Shown here: positions 48,695 through 59,654 of the stretch, in pieces | Numbering within the stretch: position 1 is the first letter of the stretch | Layout: each line of letters opens with the position of its first letter | Origin: Pratylenchus scribneri | Taxonomy: Eukaryota; Nematoda; Chromadorea; Rhabditida; Pratylenchidae | Length of the DNA stretch: 64,000 bases | Direction of reading: 5' to 3' | Assembly: GCA_030063045.1 (NCBI GenBank) | Contig: JAQSEB010000032.1 | Location: 2,852,001-2,916,000, forward strand | Position numbers and translations under genes: made by a program | The notes under the pieces: model-generated | Told to the model about the DNA's origin: nothing | Databases searched by the model: none | Seen by the model: the letters and a program-made list of their open reading frames with translations, nothing else

Positions 48695-50915
48695 ATGGTG
48701 GATTCCGTGGCAAAGAAACATTCCAAAAATTCCCCATTATTGGAAAAAAGAATAGAAATCGGAAGAAATATTAGAAACCGCGTTGAAAATTTTACCATTG
48801 CCGAACAAAAAATTGCCTCCAACCCTCCATCCTCCTCCCAAAATAATCAACAACAAATTGTGACAACTGGGCGAAGGCAAAATAGTAACAATATTAGTGG
48901 GAGGAGTCGAATAGGTTGGATTAGGGGATCGTCGAGAAGGCGATCCACCACATTGACAACAACAAACACATCCACCATAACATCATTCCGAAACAATTAT
49001 TTCTATTCACTTGACCAAGCGGACAGCAAAGATAGGGAAAGCAGAAAAAGTTTCCGTTCTGTTCAGGGCAAATTCTCGGAGCACAATTCGGAGGACGGAA
49101 GCCAAATCCCATTGATCACAAAATTGGACAAATACACACAAGAGGAATTGCGGGAATATAGACAGGCAAGCAAATTTACCGTAACATTCTCTTTGATAAG
49201 CCCCGAGGCTTCAAATTCTCAGAGACCCTTAAAAGAGGGCTCAAGCTTCAAGTGAAAGTAGGGGATTTTATTAGAAGGGAATTTTATTAGAGAATTTATG
49301 GTTTTAATATTATTCAATTTTATTTGATCATTTTTAAAGGTTTTTGACATGTTTGACGCGGACAGAAGTGGCGCTATTGGATTGGATGAATTGGAAAGTG
49401 CAATCACAAATTTGGGAATGGACCCAAAACAAATTGACGTTGAAATGTTGATGAAGGAAGCAGACAAAAGAGGAAATCATCAAATTGATTTTGATGAGGT
49501 GCCTTGGGGGCAAAATGAATCCAGCAATGATTTTACTTTTACTACCGTAATTTAGTTTTGTGAAGTGATGAAGGCGACCAGTGAAAAAACGCAAAGTTGG
49601 AATGAAGTAATCAAAGAATGTTTCAATGTTTTTGATCGGGTATTTCTCAATTTTTAATCCATTTTAAAATGGAAAAATGATTTAGAGTGAATCTGGCCTC
49701 GTTTCCAAAAAGGACTTTGAATTTGTTTTGGTAAATAATAAATGGGAAAATATTTGGAAAAATAATTAATTATTCAAATTTTAGCGAGAACTTGGCGACA
49801 TCCAGAATGGAAGATTAATCGACGTGAGTATTTAAAATTGATAAAAATAAATTTTTTGAGAACAAAATTGCAAATTATTTTTTGGGAACAAAAACAAAAT
49901 ATATGGTATTAATTCCTCGTGGGTATTTCGATAGAAATATGATTTATTAGGTGATGGCAATTTCGATTCAGAATAATTGAATTAGTTTAGATTTTTCAAT
50001 TTTAAATATTTTCGATAAGTGGTTCAAAAATATGGCCAATGTCCAATTTCATTGATTTTATATCGCGGAGAATTATTGACTCCTAAAAAATTGGAACAGG
50101 CGGAATTAAATTTAGTAAAAAACAGTCGGAATTAAAATTAAATGTTTGGGGCAAATAAAACAGGCGGAATTATTTTGGGGCAATTAAAACAGGCGGAATT
50201 ATTTTGGGGCAAATAAAACAGGCGGAATTATTTTGGGGCAAATAAAACAGGCGGAATTATTTTGGGGCAAATAAAACAGGCGGAATTATTTTGGTGCAAA
50301 TAAAACAGGCGGAATTATTTTGGTGCAAATAAAACAGGCGGAATTATTTTGGTGCAAATAAAACAGGCGGAATTATTTTGGTGCAAATAAAACAGGCGGA
50401 ATTATTTTGGTGCAAATAAAACAGGCGGAATTATTTTGGTGCAAATAAAACAGGCGGAATTATTTTGGTGCAAATAAAACAGGCGGAATTATGTTTGGGG
50501 CAAATAAAACAGGCGGAATTATGTTTGGGGCAAATAAAACAGGCGGAATTATGTTTGGGGCAAATAAAACAGGCGGAATTATGTTTGGGGCAAATAAAAC
50601 AGGCGGAATTATGTTTGGAGCAAATAAAACAGGCGGAATTATTCTAACCATGCGTAATTAAAACTTAATCAACCAAGCGGAATTAAAGCAATTAGGAGTC
50701 TAAATTCTTAATTTATGGACATTTTTGAACAAATGTTAGTGGATTTTTTACAGTTTCAGAGGGAATTAAAAAATGTATACAGTATAATTAAAATTAAATC
50801 AATTTCCATTTAGGAATTGTTCATGGAATACGATGTTGACGGAGATGGATATATCGATTTTGATGAATTTTCATTTTTAGTGAGAAATTATCTTTGCGAT
50901 GAAGATGTTGTATAA
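48695..50915 (+). CDS. EF-hand calcium-binding protein, calmodulin-like, with long N-terminal extension
   Basis: Exons 48695-49165, 49340-49498, 49556-49639, 49686-49730, 49785-49823, 50814-50915, giving 299 aa, all junctions phase 0. The N-terminal 150 aa are Ser/Thr/Asn/Arg-rich and disordered (NNISGRSRIG, SSRRRSTTLTTTNTS). The calmodulin-like part starts at KYTQEELREYRQVFDMF. Loop 1 DADRSGAIGLDE and loop 4 DVDGDGYIDFDE are canonical; loop 2 (DKRGNHQIDFDE) and loop 3 (DRSESGLVSKKD) lack several ligands. Calcium sensor by family; partner unknown. The upstream frame is closed just before 48695, supporting this start, but an earlier exon is possible. The first intron has a GC donor (49166); the last intron (49824-50813) holds minisatellite array 6. 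Confidence 0.85.
50097..50690. repeat. Minisatellite array 6 (last intron of the EF-hand gene)
   Basis: About 19 units: first 29-bp TTTTGGGGC or TTTTGGTGC types, then 30-bp ATGTTTGGGGC types, bounded by degenerate copies (AACAGTCGGAATTAAA at the left, AACCAAGCGGAATTAAA at the right). Confidence 0.96.
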
Positions 50916-50966
50916 AATTGATGAATTTTAAACATTTTTATAATTAATTAATTCAATTAAATGAAG

Positions 50967-50972
50967 AATAAA
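50967..50972 (+). terminator. Probable poly(A) signal of the EF-hand gene
   Basis: AATAAA about 50 bp past the TAA stop, in the 195-bp convergent gap before the TMEM41A-like gene. Confidence 0.45.
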
Positions 50973-51110
50973 AAATTTAATTTTATTTATACATACATAT
51001 TTATGAGAAAATGGCAATATATGTAAATATGAATTATATTTGAAAGAATAGTCAGTAAAAAAATGTTGAGACCCGGTTAATTGCACATTTTTGAAAGATT
51101 CTTCCTTCCT

Positions 51111-52148
51111 TTAAGCCTTTTCTGAACCAAATACTAAATTTTGCTCCAAACATTGATCATATTGTTGTGGTTGATTGAAGGATGGGAGCACTTTGGACGA
51201 TGGAAAGAATTGTTTTTTGGGCATTGGAATGGATTTAATTGTGATTTGGCGCCTTTGATTCCTCCTTTTGATGAACATTGCATAGCAAAGTGGCAATAGG
51301 GCGAATGAACTCAATTTTAGCATTGTTATCGTTGAGAAGACATCATCCCAACTGTTCAGATCGGAGAGGATGAAACCGGCTTGGACACAAATAAAATTGT
51401 AAGGGGCAAGGCCAATGAAGACAGAAAAAGTGAAAATTGGAAGAGGAATATTCAGGAATGGGGCAACAATGTTCAGAAGCCAACTGGGCGAAATTGGAAA
51501 CATTCTGGCGAATAGGAGGAAGGCCAAAAGTCGATGCGAATTATCATCAACCTTGGGGGAAATTATTTTCGAATAATCGAATGATTATTGAGTGGTCACC
51601 TTTCTTTGTAGATAAGTGATTTTCTCGCCAAAATAATAGAGAACATATTCTCGGCTGAAGAATTCCGAAAATAGGTAACAAAGTGTTGAGCCAATTGTTG
51701 TCAAAATGCAGCACAGGAGGAAACCGGACCAAAGTCCAAAGATTGTACCCGCAATGATGTTCTAAATTTATTGTGATTTTTGGTAAACAAATTATGATTG
51801 AAATGTACCAGAAGGAAACTTCCGGGTATTGCAAATGTTTGTTTATACAAATAAATGCAAACAAAAAGTGTGCAAATGTAGGCCGTATGCCTTTCCTTGT
51901 ATTGACGGAATTTTTCGGCAAAGCTCGTAAAATTGTCAAATTTTGTGGGTAAATCAAAGGAAATTGGAGCTGAAGTGGAGCATTATTTTTTATACCGTAC
52001 CCAATTGCCAACCTTCTGAATCATCGTTGCTATTTTTCTGCTGGTTTTCCCCTCCTCCCCAATCTGCCGAAGGCGCATTGCAAATCAGAAGCCAAAGGGA
52101 AAGAGTGGCCCCAATGAATATTGCCGGAAGAATGAATAGGCGGGTCAT
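51111..52148 (-). CDS. TMEM41A-like VTT (DedA-type) membrane protein
   Basis: Exons 52148-52001, 51969-51809, 51761-51600, 51551-51111, giving 303 aa with consistent phases. An N-terminal hydrophobic helix (LFILPAIFIGATLSLWLLI) comes first. Then the VTT domain: KQTFAIPGSFLLNIIAGTIF, LLCCILTTIGSTLCYLFSEF, LQRKVDDN, LLFARMFPISPSWLLNI, and the signature FIGLAPYNFICVQAG. This motif set matches human TMEM41A better than TMEM41B. Related proteins are ER lipid scramblases; for TMEM41A itself the role is less clear. The C-terminal tail is Gln/Pro/Lys-rich. Confidence 0.92.
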
Positions 52149-53566
52149 CCAATGTATTATGGCCAAACCGTAGTTTTAGAAGGACAATTATTTATAATAA
52201 AAACATTTGTTGGCGGTGGCAAGAATATGGACGACGCTGGAAGGGATGATGATGCGTTTATGTTTAATTTTGGTGATTTCGGGTCCAACAATTAAAAAAA
52301 CGGGTTATTCCACTGTGAGGCGATCATCACAAAAACGTTAAAGCGACGATAATTGTGGCGAATGGTTGGTGGGAGGAGATGGACAAAAGTGGTGGACATT
52401 TGGGTGGCTATACTCGTTCAAAACGTAGGAGGAGGAGGAATAAGACCCGCGAGCCAAAAAAGCTGTCAAACTATTCTTCTTTCGCCATAAATTTTGTGTG
52501 AAGAAGAAGGCGCGGCGACAAACCATCCATCGGCTGGCTCATCTTTTAACCAGCCAGGTTCCTTCTTCCCTTTTATGTGGTCAACGTCAGCAGCAGCCCA
52601 AAAGGGATAAAAATAAGGGGAGGAAGTGGGTGCGCGATGGCAAATCGATTTGGAGTTTGGACGGAGGATGAAGGGCAAAAAACGGAGAATATGGAAGAGA
52701 AGAGGGATGAATGGGATATGGAATGGAAGATTGGATGAGGGAAATTGTTGGTGGTGGCGGCAACTTTTGGTGGGGGATGTGCTCAAATGAAGGAGGGTGG
52801 TGGACAATTTGAAGGGAATAAATGAGGGATGGGAAGACGAAAGATGAAGCCGGAAGTGGAACGGCGGATGGGAATCGGAGGAGCGGGGAATTGATTGAGA
52901 CGGAAGTGCGCGACCCAGAATTGAAATTGAACCGAAAAAAATGGATGAATTCTGCTAAAATGAATTTATTTAGTAAATATTCATTCATTAATTGAGAAAG
53001 ATGGAAGCACACAGCGAAAAATCGAATAGAATTTTCAACGAAATAAAAACACTTTGCTCAGTTGGTTTAGCGTTTGGCTTGAAATTTTGAAGGGAAAGTT
53101 CGAATCCCACCATCGGCAAATAATTTAAATAGCTGCCTTTTCAGGCAATTATGAATTTATTTATTATTAATCTAATGAATTGTAAAAGTTCTGATAATTT
53201 TTTAAAAGCATCTATTAATTTTAATGGGGGACAGCAGCAAACAAACATATTATTAGCAGAGGAAAAAATTGATCGGGCAAAGCAATGGGAAAAAAAAAAA
53301 CAAAAATGAATCACATTTTATCGTTGAAAGAAAAACCCATCAATGAACATTTTTTTTCTATATTTTTTCTTATACTATTTAGAAAGAAAATTCTCCAATT
53401 TATTGTTGAATGGAATGTTATCAATTTGAATAAATTTTATCATTTAAAACACATTTGAGATAAATATTAATAAAAATGATGAGAAAAGGAGTTGGAAAAA
53501 AAGGGCACAAAACAACACAAAAAAATATTAATAATAAAATAAACAAATAATAAATTGTTGGAAAGA
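52149..53566. other. Intergenic region with a tRNA-like relic
   Basis: Upstream of the TMEM41A-like gene and downstream of the sirtuin gene. It contains a tRNA-like relic (53045-53125). The C/T-rich antisense open frames at 52466-53012 lack domains and are probably chance. Confidence 0.5.
53045..53125 (+). pseudogene. tRNA-like relic
   Basis: An A-box-like GCTCAGTTGGTTTAGCG, an anticodon-arm-like GGCTTGAAATTTTGA and a B-box AGTTCGAATCCC occur with about the right spacing, but no acceptor stem pairs across the ends. It is a different tRNA type from the relics at 17085 and 55850. Probably a pseudogene; a SINE head is possible. Confidence 0.5.
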
Positions 53567-54883
53567 TTATATTGGAATATTGCACGCATCCGCCGGCGGA
53601 TTGTTAGCAATTTTTGCCTCATTCTTCGATTCATTTTCCTCAATTTTGTTTGATTCTTCTTCGGCTTTCCTCTTCCTCGTCGCAATTCCTTTCTTCTTCA
53701 ATTGTTCGCCAATTTCAATTTCCAACGGATGTTTCGATTCCCAAACCAATTTTGGACATTCATTTGCCATCATTTCGCCCATTTCCACTTCAATTTCCAT
53801 TTTGGCCATCACTCGGCGGAACACTTCATCCAATTTGCCGTTCACCACCAAATCCGCTTTTCCTTCCTTAAATTTATTTATTATTTAATTTTAATTTATT
53901 TTTTAAACGTGTTTTGTTCTCTGCAAATTGACGGTCACTAATTTGCCGCCATTCCTTTTGCAAATTAACGGCATATTTCCAACTGGATTAATTTGCAGGG
54001 TTGTGCCAAGACAAAGGACCAGATCGCATTTTCTTAATTTTAAATAATTAAATAAATTAATTAATTATTTAAAAATTTTTGAACCGAATAAAAAGTTGTG
54101 AATTTTGATATTCCGGTTCAGGCAGTGGATCCTCCCAGTCCAATGTTGTGTCCAGCAATTTTCCACGGCATCTTCGCCTTATTTCACTTCCTTCACAATG
54201 TCTTCCGGTGTGTTTGAGGCCAATTGAGGGGATTGGAAATGGACGAAAATATTTTCTAAAATTATTTTAATTAAATTAATTAATTAATTGAATTGTCAAC
54301 CTGGAACATCGATCGCATTTCTCCATAAAAACATTTCCATGCATTTCGGCCATTCTGTTCATTGGAAAACCGGAAATTGCGTGCAATCCGTCCACATTTT
54401 GGGTGATCAAAAATTTGACAATTCCCTCCTTTTCGAGTGAATTCAGCGCAAAATGGGCAAATGTTGGTTTGGCATTCTCAAATTTGACGGTGCTTTTTGC
54501 CTCCAAATTGTCTCTTTCCAGTGTCCAAACACCGTTTGGTCCTCGAAAATCCGGAATTCCGGATGCTAAAATGACCCAAATTGTTTAAAATTGCCTTCTC
54601 AAATTAAAACCTGTGCTGATTCCTGCTCCTTTAAATATAAAAATATAAATTTTTAATTAATAAAAATAATATTTTAACCTGTAATGACCACACAAAATTT
54701 GCTACATTTCAATAATCGAGCCAATTCAGCACACTTTTCCTCTAAAATTTGTTCAGAATCGAATTTCTGCAAAATATATATAATTAATAAAAATATTTAC
54801 AAAATAATTAAAATTACCTCAGGAAGGCCCAATTTTCCTTTATAATCATAGGGGGACAATGCCTTCGCATAATCAATTGACAT
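53567..54883 (-). CDS. sir-2.4: SIRT6-type NAD-dependent sirtuin
   Basis: Exons 54883-54818, 54766-54679, 54628-54611, 54565-54301, 54255-54085, 54032-53909, 53866-53567, giving 343 aa with all phases matching. The start [18 protein letters not shown] is the SIRT6 N terminus. The NAD-binding core is [20 protein letters not shown]; catalytic motifs are [14 protein letters not shown] and HGN; zinc cysteines are KCDRC and HCEG/RRCRG, with [12 protein letters not shown] between; then [17 protein letters not shown] and [12 protein letters not shown]6 enzymes are nuclear, chromatin-bound deacylases and ADP-ribosyltransferases acting in DNA repair. Exon 3 is an 18-nt micro-exon encoding part of GAGISTA. 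The C-terminal tail is Glu/Lys-rich (RKRKAEEE). The symbol follows the C. elegans SIRT6/7 orthologue and is by homology only. Confidence 0.94.
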
Positions 54884-55155
54884 ATTTCACAGAAAATATT
54901 TACAAATAATTAATAATGAAATGGATACTAAATATTATTGCTAAAAAATGTTAATTAATTACATTGAAATAAAAAAAGATATTATAAAAATCAATATGAA
55001 TGATTTATGGGTTGAATTGAATGTTTCGTGTCAAAAAATCAATAATCTTTTATAAATAATATAATTTAATATTATCTTATCTTGTATAAAATAAATAAAC
55101 AATTTGAAAAAATCAATAAATAGGGTAAAATGGATCAATAATTTATTTTATTTGT

Positions 55156-58100
55156 TCAATTTTCTTCACAAATACTCCTCAACACGGATGGGTCAAGCAA
55201 TTTTGGATGGGCGCATTGATTCACTGGAATAAATGGACAATGGAGGATTATTTTTTTTATTTTGATTTTGGACTCACCGGCCACTGTTAAAACATCCTCA
55301 ATCAGCGTATTCAACATGTGTTCATCGCCAACGGTGGCCCACAATTTTTGTCGCATAAATGCACAATCCACTTGCATTTGCTCTAAACCCTCGGCCGAAA
55401 ATGTTTGATTCCTCACAAAATCGCACATTGCCCGGAGCATTAATCGCACAATTGCATTTAAAATCTATTTTAATAATTGATAAAATTCACCAAATTCCCT
55501 TGGTTCAAACCATATCTCGTCTGAATTCCACGGGAATTGTCGCTATTTCTGTCGATTCACCCATATTATTCTCTTCCATCGGGTCGGAATCTGCCCAAAG
55601 TCGTTCCACAATTCCACCACCGCCGCTGCTCAATGAAATGCTGCTGGCGGCACTGGCCGCTCGACGAATTGCCGGAAAACTTTAATAATATTATTTAATA
55701 TGTTTTGAATATTTATGTTTTACCTGTGAAGGGAATCCGGCGTTTTTTGTTTATGTTCTTTGGTTTTTGCCAATCCTCCATCATCCATCTGCCAAATTTA
55801 AATAAATTTGATTAGATTAAAAATTTAGCAAGAAAATTTTTATGGAAATCTTTGGCTAAATGAGTAAAGTTTTTGTTTTTTGCAAAATTTAGGTCGTGGG
55901 TTCGAATCCGCTCAAAGTTAAGTATTTTTTTAATGATTTGAAAAATAATTTTATGTATTTTTATACATTTTAAGTATAAAATTCTAATTAGAAATGTAAA
56001 TTCAAAGAAAAACTCACAAAAACGGACAAATCTGCATCAATTTCTTCAATTGAATGGACCAAATGCCTAATCAAATTTCGAACTTTCCTTGGCGATTCCG
56101 ATGCCGTTGCCCATTCAAATAAATCAATGCATTTTTTGGTCATCTTTTTTTTGGGAAATCTACAATTAAAATTGGGAAGTAAAATTGGTTCACCTGAATA
56201 ATTGTGCCACTTTGAACTTCCACATATTTTCTCAACAAAATTTCCACCTCTCCTTTCATTTCTTCGGCCAATTCATTTCCCTCCGTTAATTTATTTGGAT
56301 GCCCAAAAGTGAATTCCGAAAGTCTGAATTAATTTATATAATATTTAATATTATTTTTAATTATTTTACCGATATTGTTCTCGGCACAATTCCATCAAAT
56401 AATCCAAATGTTTTAATTGTAAATTCCTCAAAAATGTGCAAAGCACCAAAATTTCAATTCCTTTTCCGCCTAATTCTTCTTTTTCCTCCTCTTCTGATTT
56501 ATTTATTCCCACTCTTTTTTGTATTTGACCAATCAAATCTTTCATCGATCCAATCACAATTTGTTCATGAATATCTTAAAATAATTTTTTTAATTATTTT
56601 AAAAATTATTAAAAATATTTACCTAAACCAAAAAGTGGAGAAAATTGTGGAATTGTTGGGAAAATAATGTCGCTGGCTGTAAACCTAAAATATATTTTTA
56701 TTTAATTTTTAATTTAATTTTTTAATTTAATTTTTTAATTTAATTTTTTAATTTAATTTTTTAATTTAATTTTTTAATTTAATTTTTTAATTTAATTTTT
56801 TACTTTAATTTTTTAATTTAATTTTTTAATTTAATTTTTTAATTTAATTTTTTAATTTAATTTTTTAATTTAATTTTTTAATTTAATTTTTTACTTTAAT
56901 TTTTTAATTTAATTTTTTAATTTAATTTTTTAATTTAATTTTTTAATTTAATTTTTTAATTTAATTTTTTAATTTAATTTTTTAATTTAATTTTTTACTT
57001 TAATTTTTTAATTTAATTTTTTAATTTTATTTTTTAATTTTATTTTTTAATTTTATTTTTTAATTTTATTTTTTAATTTAATTTTTTAATTTAATTTTTT
57101 TATTTTAATTTTTTTAAAATTTTATTTAATTAATTTTATTTTAAAATTATTTTTTATTTAAAAATAATTTTAATACATTAATAAAGCAGCCAATGAACTT
57201 TTAATTGAATGAACAAATCCATTTTCCAATTTTTCCAACATTTTCCTCAATAATTCCTTTCGGTCATGGCGTTGGCTGGTTGAAAAATTGATTCGACCAC
57301 TATCACTTTTTGATGAAGATTGCGCCGGTGCGGAATGGTTCAATCGGGAAATTACCTAAAAATGTCAATTTTACGGCCATTTCCAATTTAAATTGCGGAC
57401 CTCTTCCATCGTTTTGTCGATTATTTCATTTGTGGATTGCCGGCAAACTTTGATTTGATGTTTTGCTGAAAATTGTAAAAATTAATTAATTTTAAATTTA
57501 AATTAATTTTTTACCAAAACGTTGAACAAATGCCGAATTCATTTTGGTAAAATTAAAACCTAAATTTAATATTTTTTTTGTTTTTTTATTTCATTTTTAC
57601 TTGAGGCCAATCGAGTCAAAACGGAAATTTTTCGATAAATTCTATCCAATGCTTTGACAAAAAGTGCACAATCCGCCGGATTCCTTTCCAGCTCAAATCT
57701 TTCGCCCAAAATCAGCTCAAAATGTTCCATCAATTTTTCCAGCAAATGAACCAATTCCATTTTGGAATACTTCAAAAATTATTAAAAATTAATTTAATTA
57801 ATTATTTAATATTTATTTTACTTGTTTTGGAAACAGTTGCAAAAAAGTGGATGCCATCAGAGATAAATTTGTAAGGAAATGGCAGCAACCAACGTCCACA
57901 AATTCGAATATATCCGGAAATCTGCCTCCACCATTCTCCGCCATTTTGGCATTCATTTTTAATTGTTCCAATTCATTGGTCATTTCTTTTTCCCAATTTC
58001 TCAGTAATTGCTTTTCCAATTCTTTTTCGGGTATATCCAATTTTTTGAGCATATTTACGGCCTCAATCACTTCCTCAGATGAAAGTAATCGGCCATTCAG

Positions 58101-58879
58101 TGTTTCGTAAAATTGTTCCTTAATTCCCTCAATAATTCGCTTCACATCTTTTGTGATTCCGGCAATTGATGGAATATCCTGGAATTTATCCAATTTTGAA
58201 TGAATTGCCAAATATGCATCCACTGCCTTTGCCAATTGGCCTTGTTCAATATAATTCTTTAATTAATAAATTATTTTAATTAATTAAATTTAAATAAATG
58301 TTTTACCTGTAATATTTGAGGAGCCTTTATCAAAAATTCCAGCCTTTTTACTGAATTTTTTGCTTCATTCAGTTTTTTGACTTTTTCACAATTTTTTGAA
58401 AATTTTTCTGTCAAAAAATCTGATAAATTTGTTATTCGTTGAACTCTTGCTGAAAGGTCACGCATTTCCTTAAATTAATTTATTATTTCTATTTAATTCA
58501 ATGTTTTTACATTGTGAGTATCGGCCAATCGAGTTTGCATATCTCTGACTTTAAAAAATAAATTTTTATTTATTCAATTTAACATATATAGATTAAACCT
58601 GTACTGGTTGCATTTAGGAATTTACTATAATTTTCATAAACCAATGATTGCATTTCGGAATCCAATCTTCGAACATTATTAACCTGAATTTAGATTATTA
58701 AATTTGGATTAATTTAATACCATGTCCTGTTCAACGGCAACCAATTCTTCAAGTCCTTTCTTTTGTAATAAATCTTGAACATAATACTCTGCATCGAATT
58801 CTGATGAATTTAAATCCAATACATTTTTTGTTATTGATGAAGAAACTGCCTCCCGTTTAGATGATGGAGTAGAATTCAT
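55156..58879 (-). CDS. vps-51: VPS51 subunit of the GARP/EARP tethering complexes
   Basis: Seventeen exons: 58879-58721, 58683-58599, 58548-58511, 58468-58307, 58256-57822, 57769-57601, 57559-57515, 57465-57401, 57355-57177, 56684-56623, 56574-56370, 56323-56194, 56143-56018, 55788-55724, 55679-55511, 55464-55278, 55223-55156, summing to 782 aa. VPS51 landmarks: SSEFDAEYYVQDLLQKKGLE, VRRLDSEMQSLVYENYSKF, FLIKAPQILQ, KNYIEQGQLAKAVDAY, and the C-terminal EGLEQMQVDCAFMRQKLW with NQCAHPKLLDPSVLRSICEE. The N-terminal half is coiled coil. The complexes tether endosome-derived vesicles at the Golgi (GARP) or recycling endosomes (EARP). Exon 13 needs an acceptor after a run of eight A (AAAAAAAAG) to keep frame; using the better-looking TTGTAG upstream would shift it. 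Introns hold a 13-bp AT-rich array and a tRNA-derived relic. Confidence 0.93.
55850..56000 (+). repeat. tRNA-derived relic, possible SINE, second copy
   Basis: Head TTTGGCTAAATGAGTAAAG, B-box GGGTTCGAATCCGC, then a T-run and an AT-rich body similar to that at 17160-17250 (TATGTATTTTTATACATTTT against TATGCATTTTTATATATTTT). It lies antisense in the VPS51 intron 56017-55789. Confidence 0.6.
56695..57118. repeat. 13-bp AT-only tandem array (AATTTAATTTTTT)
   Basis: About 32 copies of AATTTAATTTTTT, with scattered TACTTTAA and TTTTATTT variants, filling the VPS51 intron 57176-56685. Confidence 0.97.
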
Positions 58880-59104
58880 TATTATTTAATTAATTTTGCA
58901 CTTTATTTTAATTAGCCAATATAAATTTATGTTTTTTTTTTCTCTTTCTTTTCTGCAAATTATTTTTTATTTACCTATTTTTTGCAAAAAAAATTATCAT
59001 CAAAGAATTAATAAATCATTATTGCCTGCCCATATCAATCTAATTAAAAATTGTCGTAAATAAAATTGCAAGTTGTTGGAACGGAAGGTAATCTTTGGTT
59101 TAAA

Positions 59105-59440
59105 TTATTAGATTAATTTCATTCTTAATTATAATATATTATTAATTATATTAGATTAATTTCATTCTTAATTATAATATATTATTAATTATATTAGATT
59201 AATTTCATTCTTAATTATAATATATTATTAATTATATTAGATTAATTTCATTCTTAATTATAATATATTATTAATTATATTAGATTAATTTCATTCTTAA
59301 TTATAATATATTATTAATTATATTAGATTAATTTCATTCTTAATTATAATATATTATTAATTATATTAGATTAATTTCATTCTTAATTATAATATATTAT
59401 TAATTATATTAGATTAATTTCATTCTTAATTTATAATATA
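59105..59440. repeat. 43-bp tandem array between VPS51 and ACY1
   Basis: About eight copies of a 43-bp unit (TTAGATTAATTTCATTCTTA plus AATTATAATATATTATTAAT), decaying to the right up to about 59590. It occupies the divergent promoter region between the VPS51 start (58879) and the ACY1 start (59655). Confidence 0.97.
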
Positions 59441-59654
59441 TTATTAGATTATTTCACTCTTAAGTCTTAATTAGGTATATAATATATTATTATTATTACT
59501 TATACTTATTAGATTAATTTCACTCTTAATTATATAATATATTTTATTAGATTATTTCACTCTTGATCTTGATTATATAATATATTGTTAGGTAGATTAT
59601 TTTAATTTATTAATTAAATAAACAGCAACAAATTTATCAAAAAATTTAGCAAAA

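Noticed and set aside
56018..56160. Frameshift in VPS51 at an A8 run
   Set aside because: The upstream TTGTAG acceptor would break frame, but an acceptor at the end of the A run (AAAAAG/ATGACC) restores it; AAG acceptors are used elsewhere in this window.
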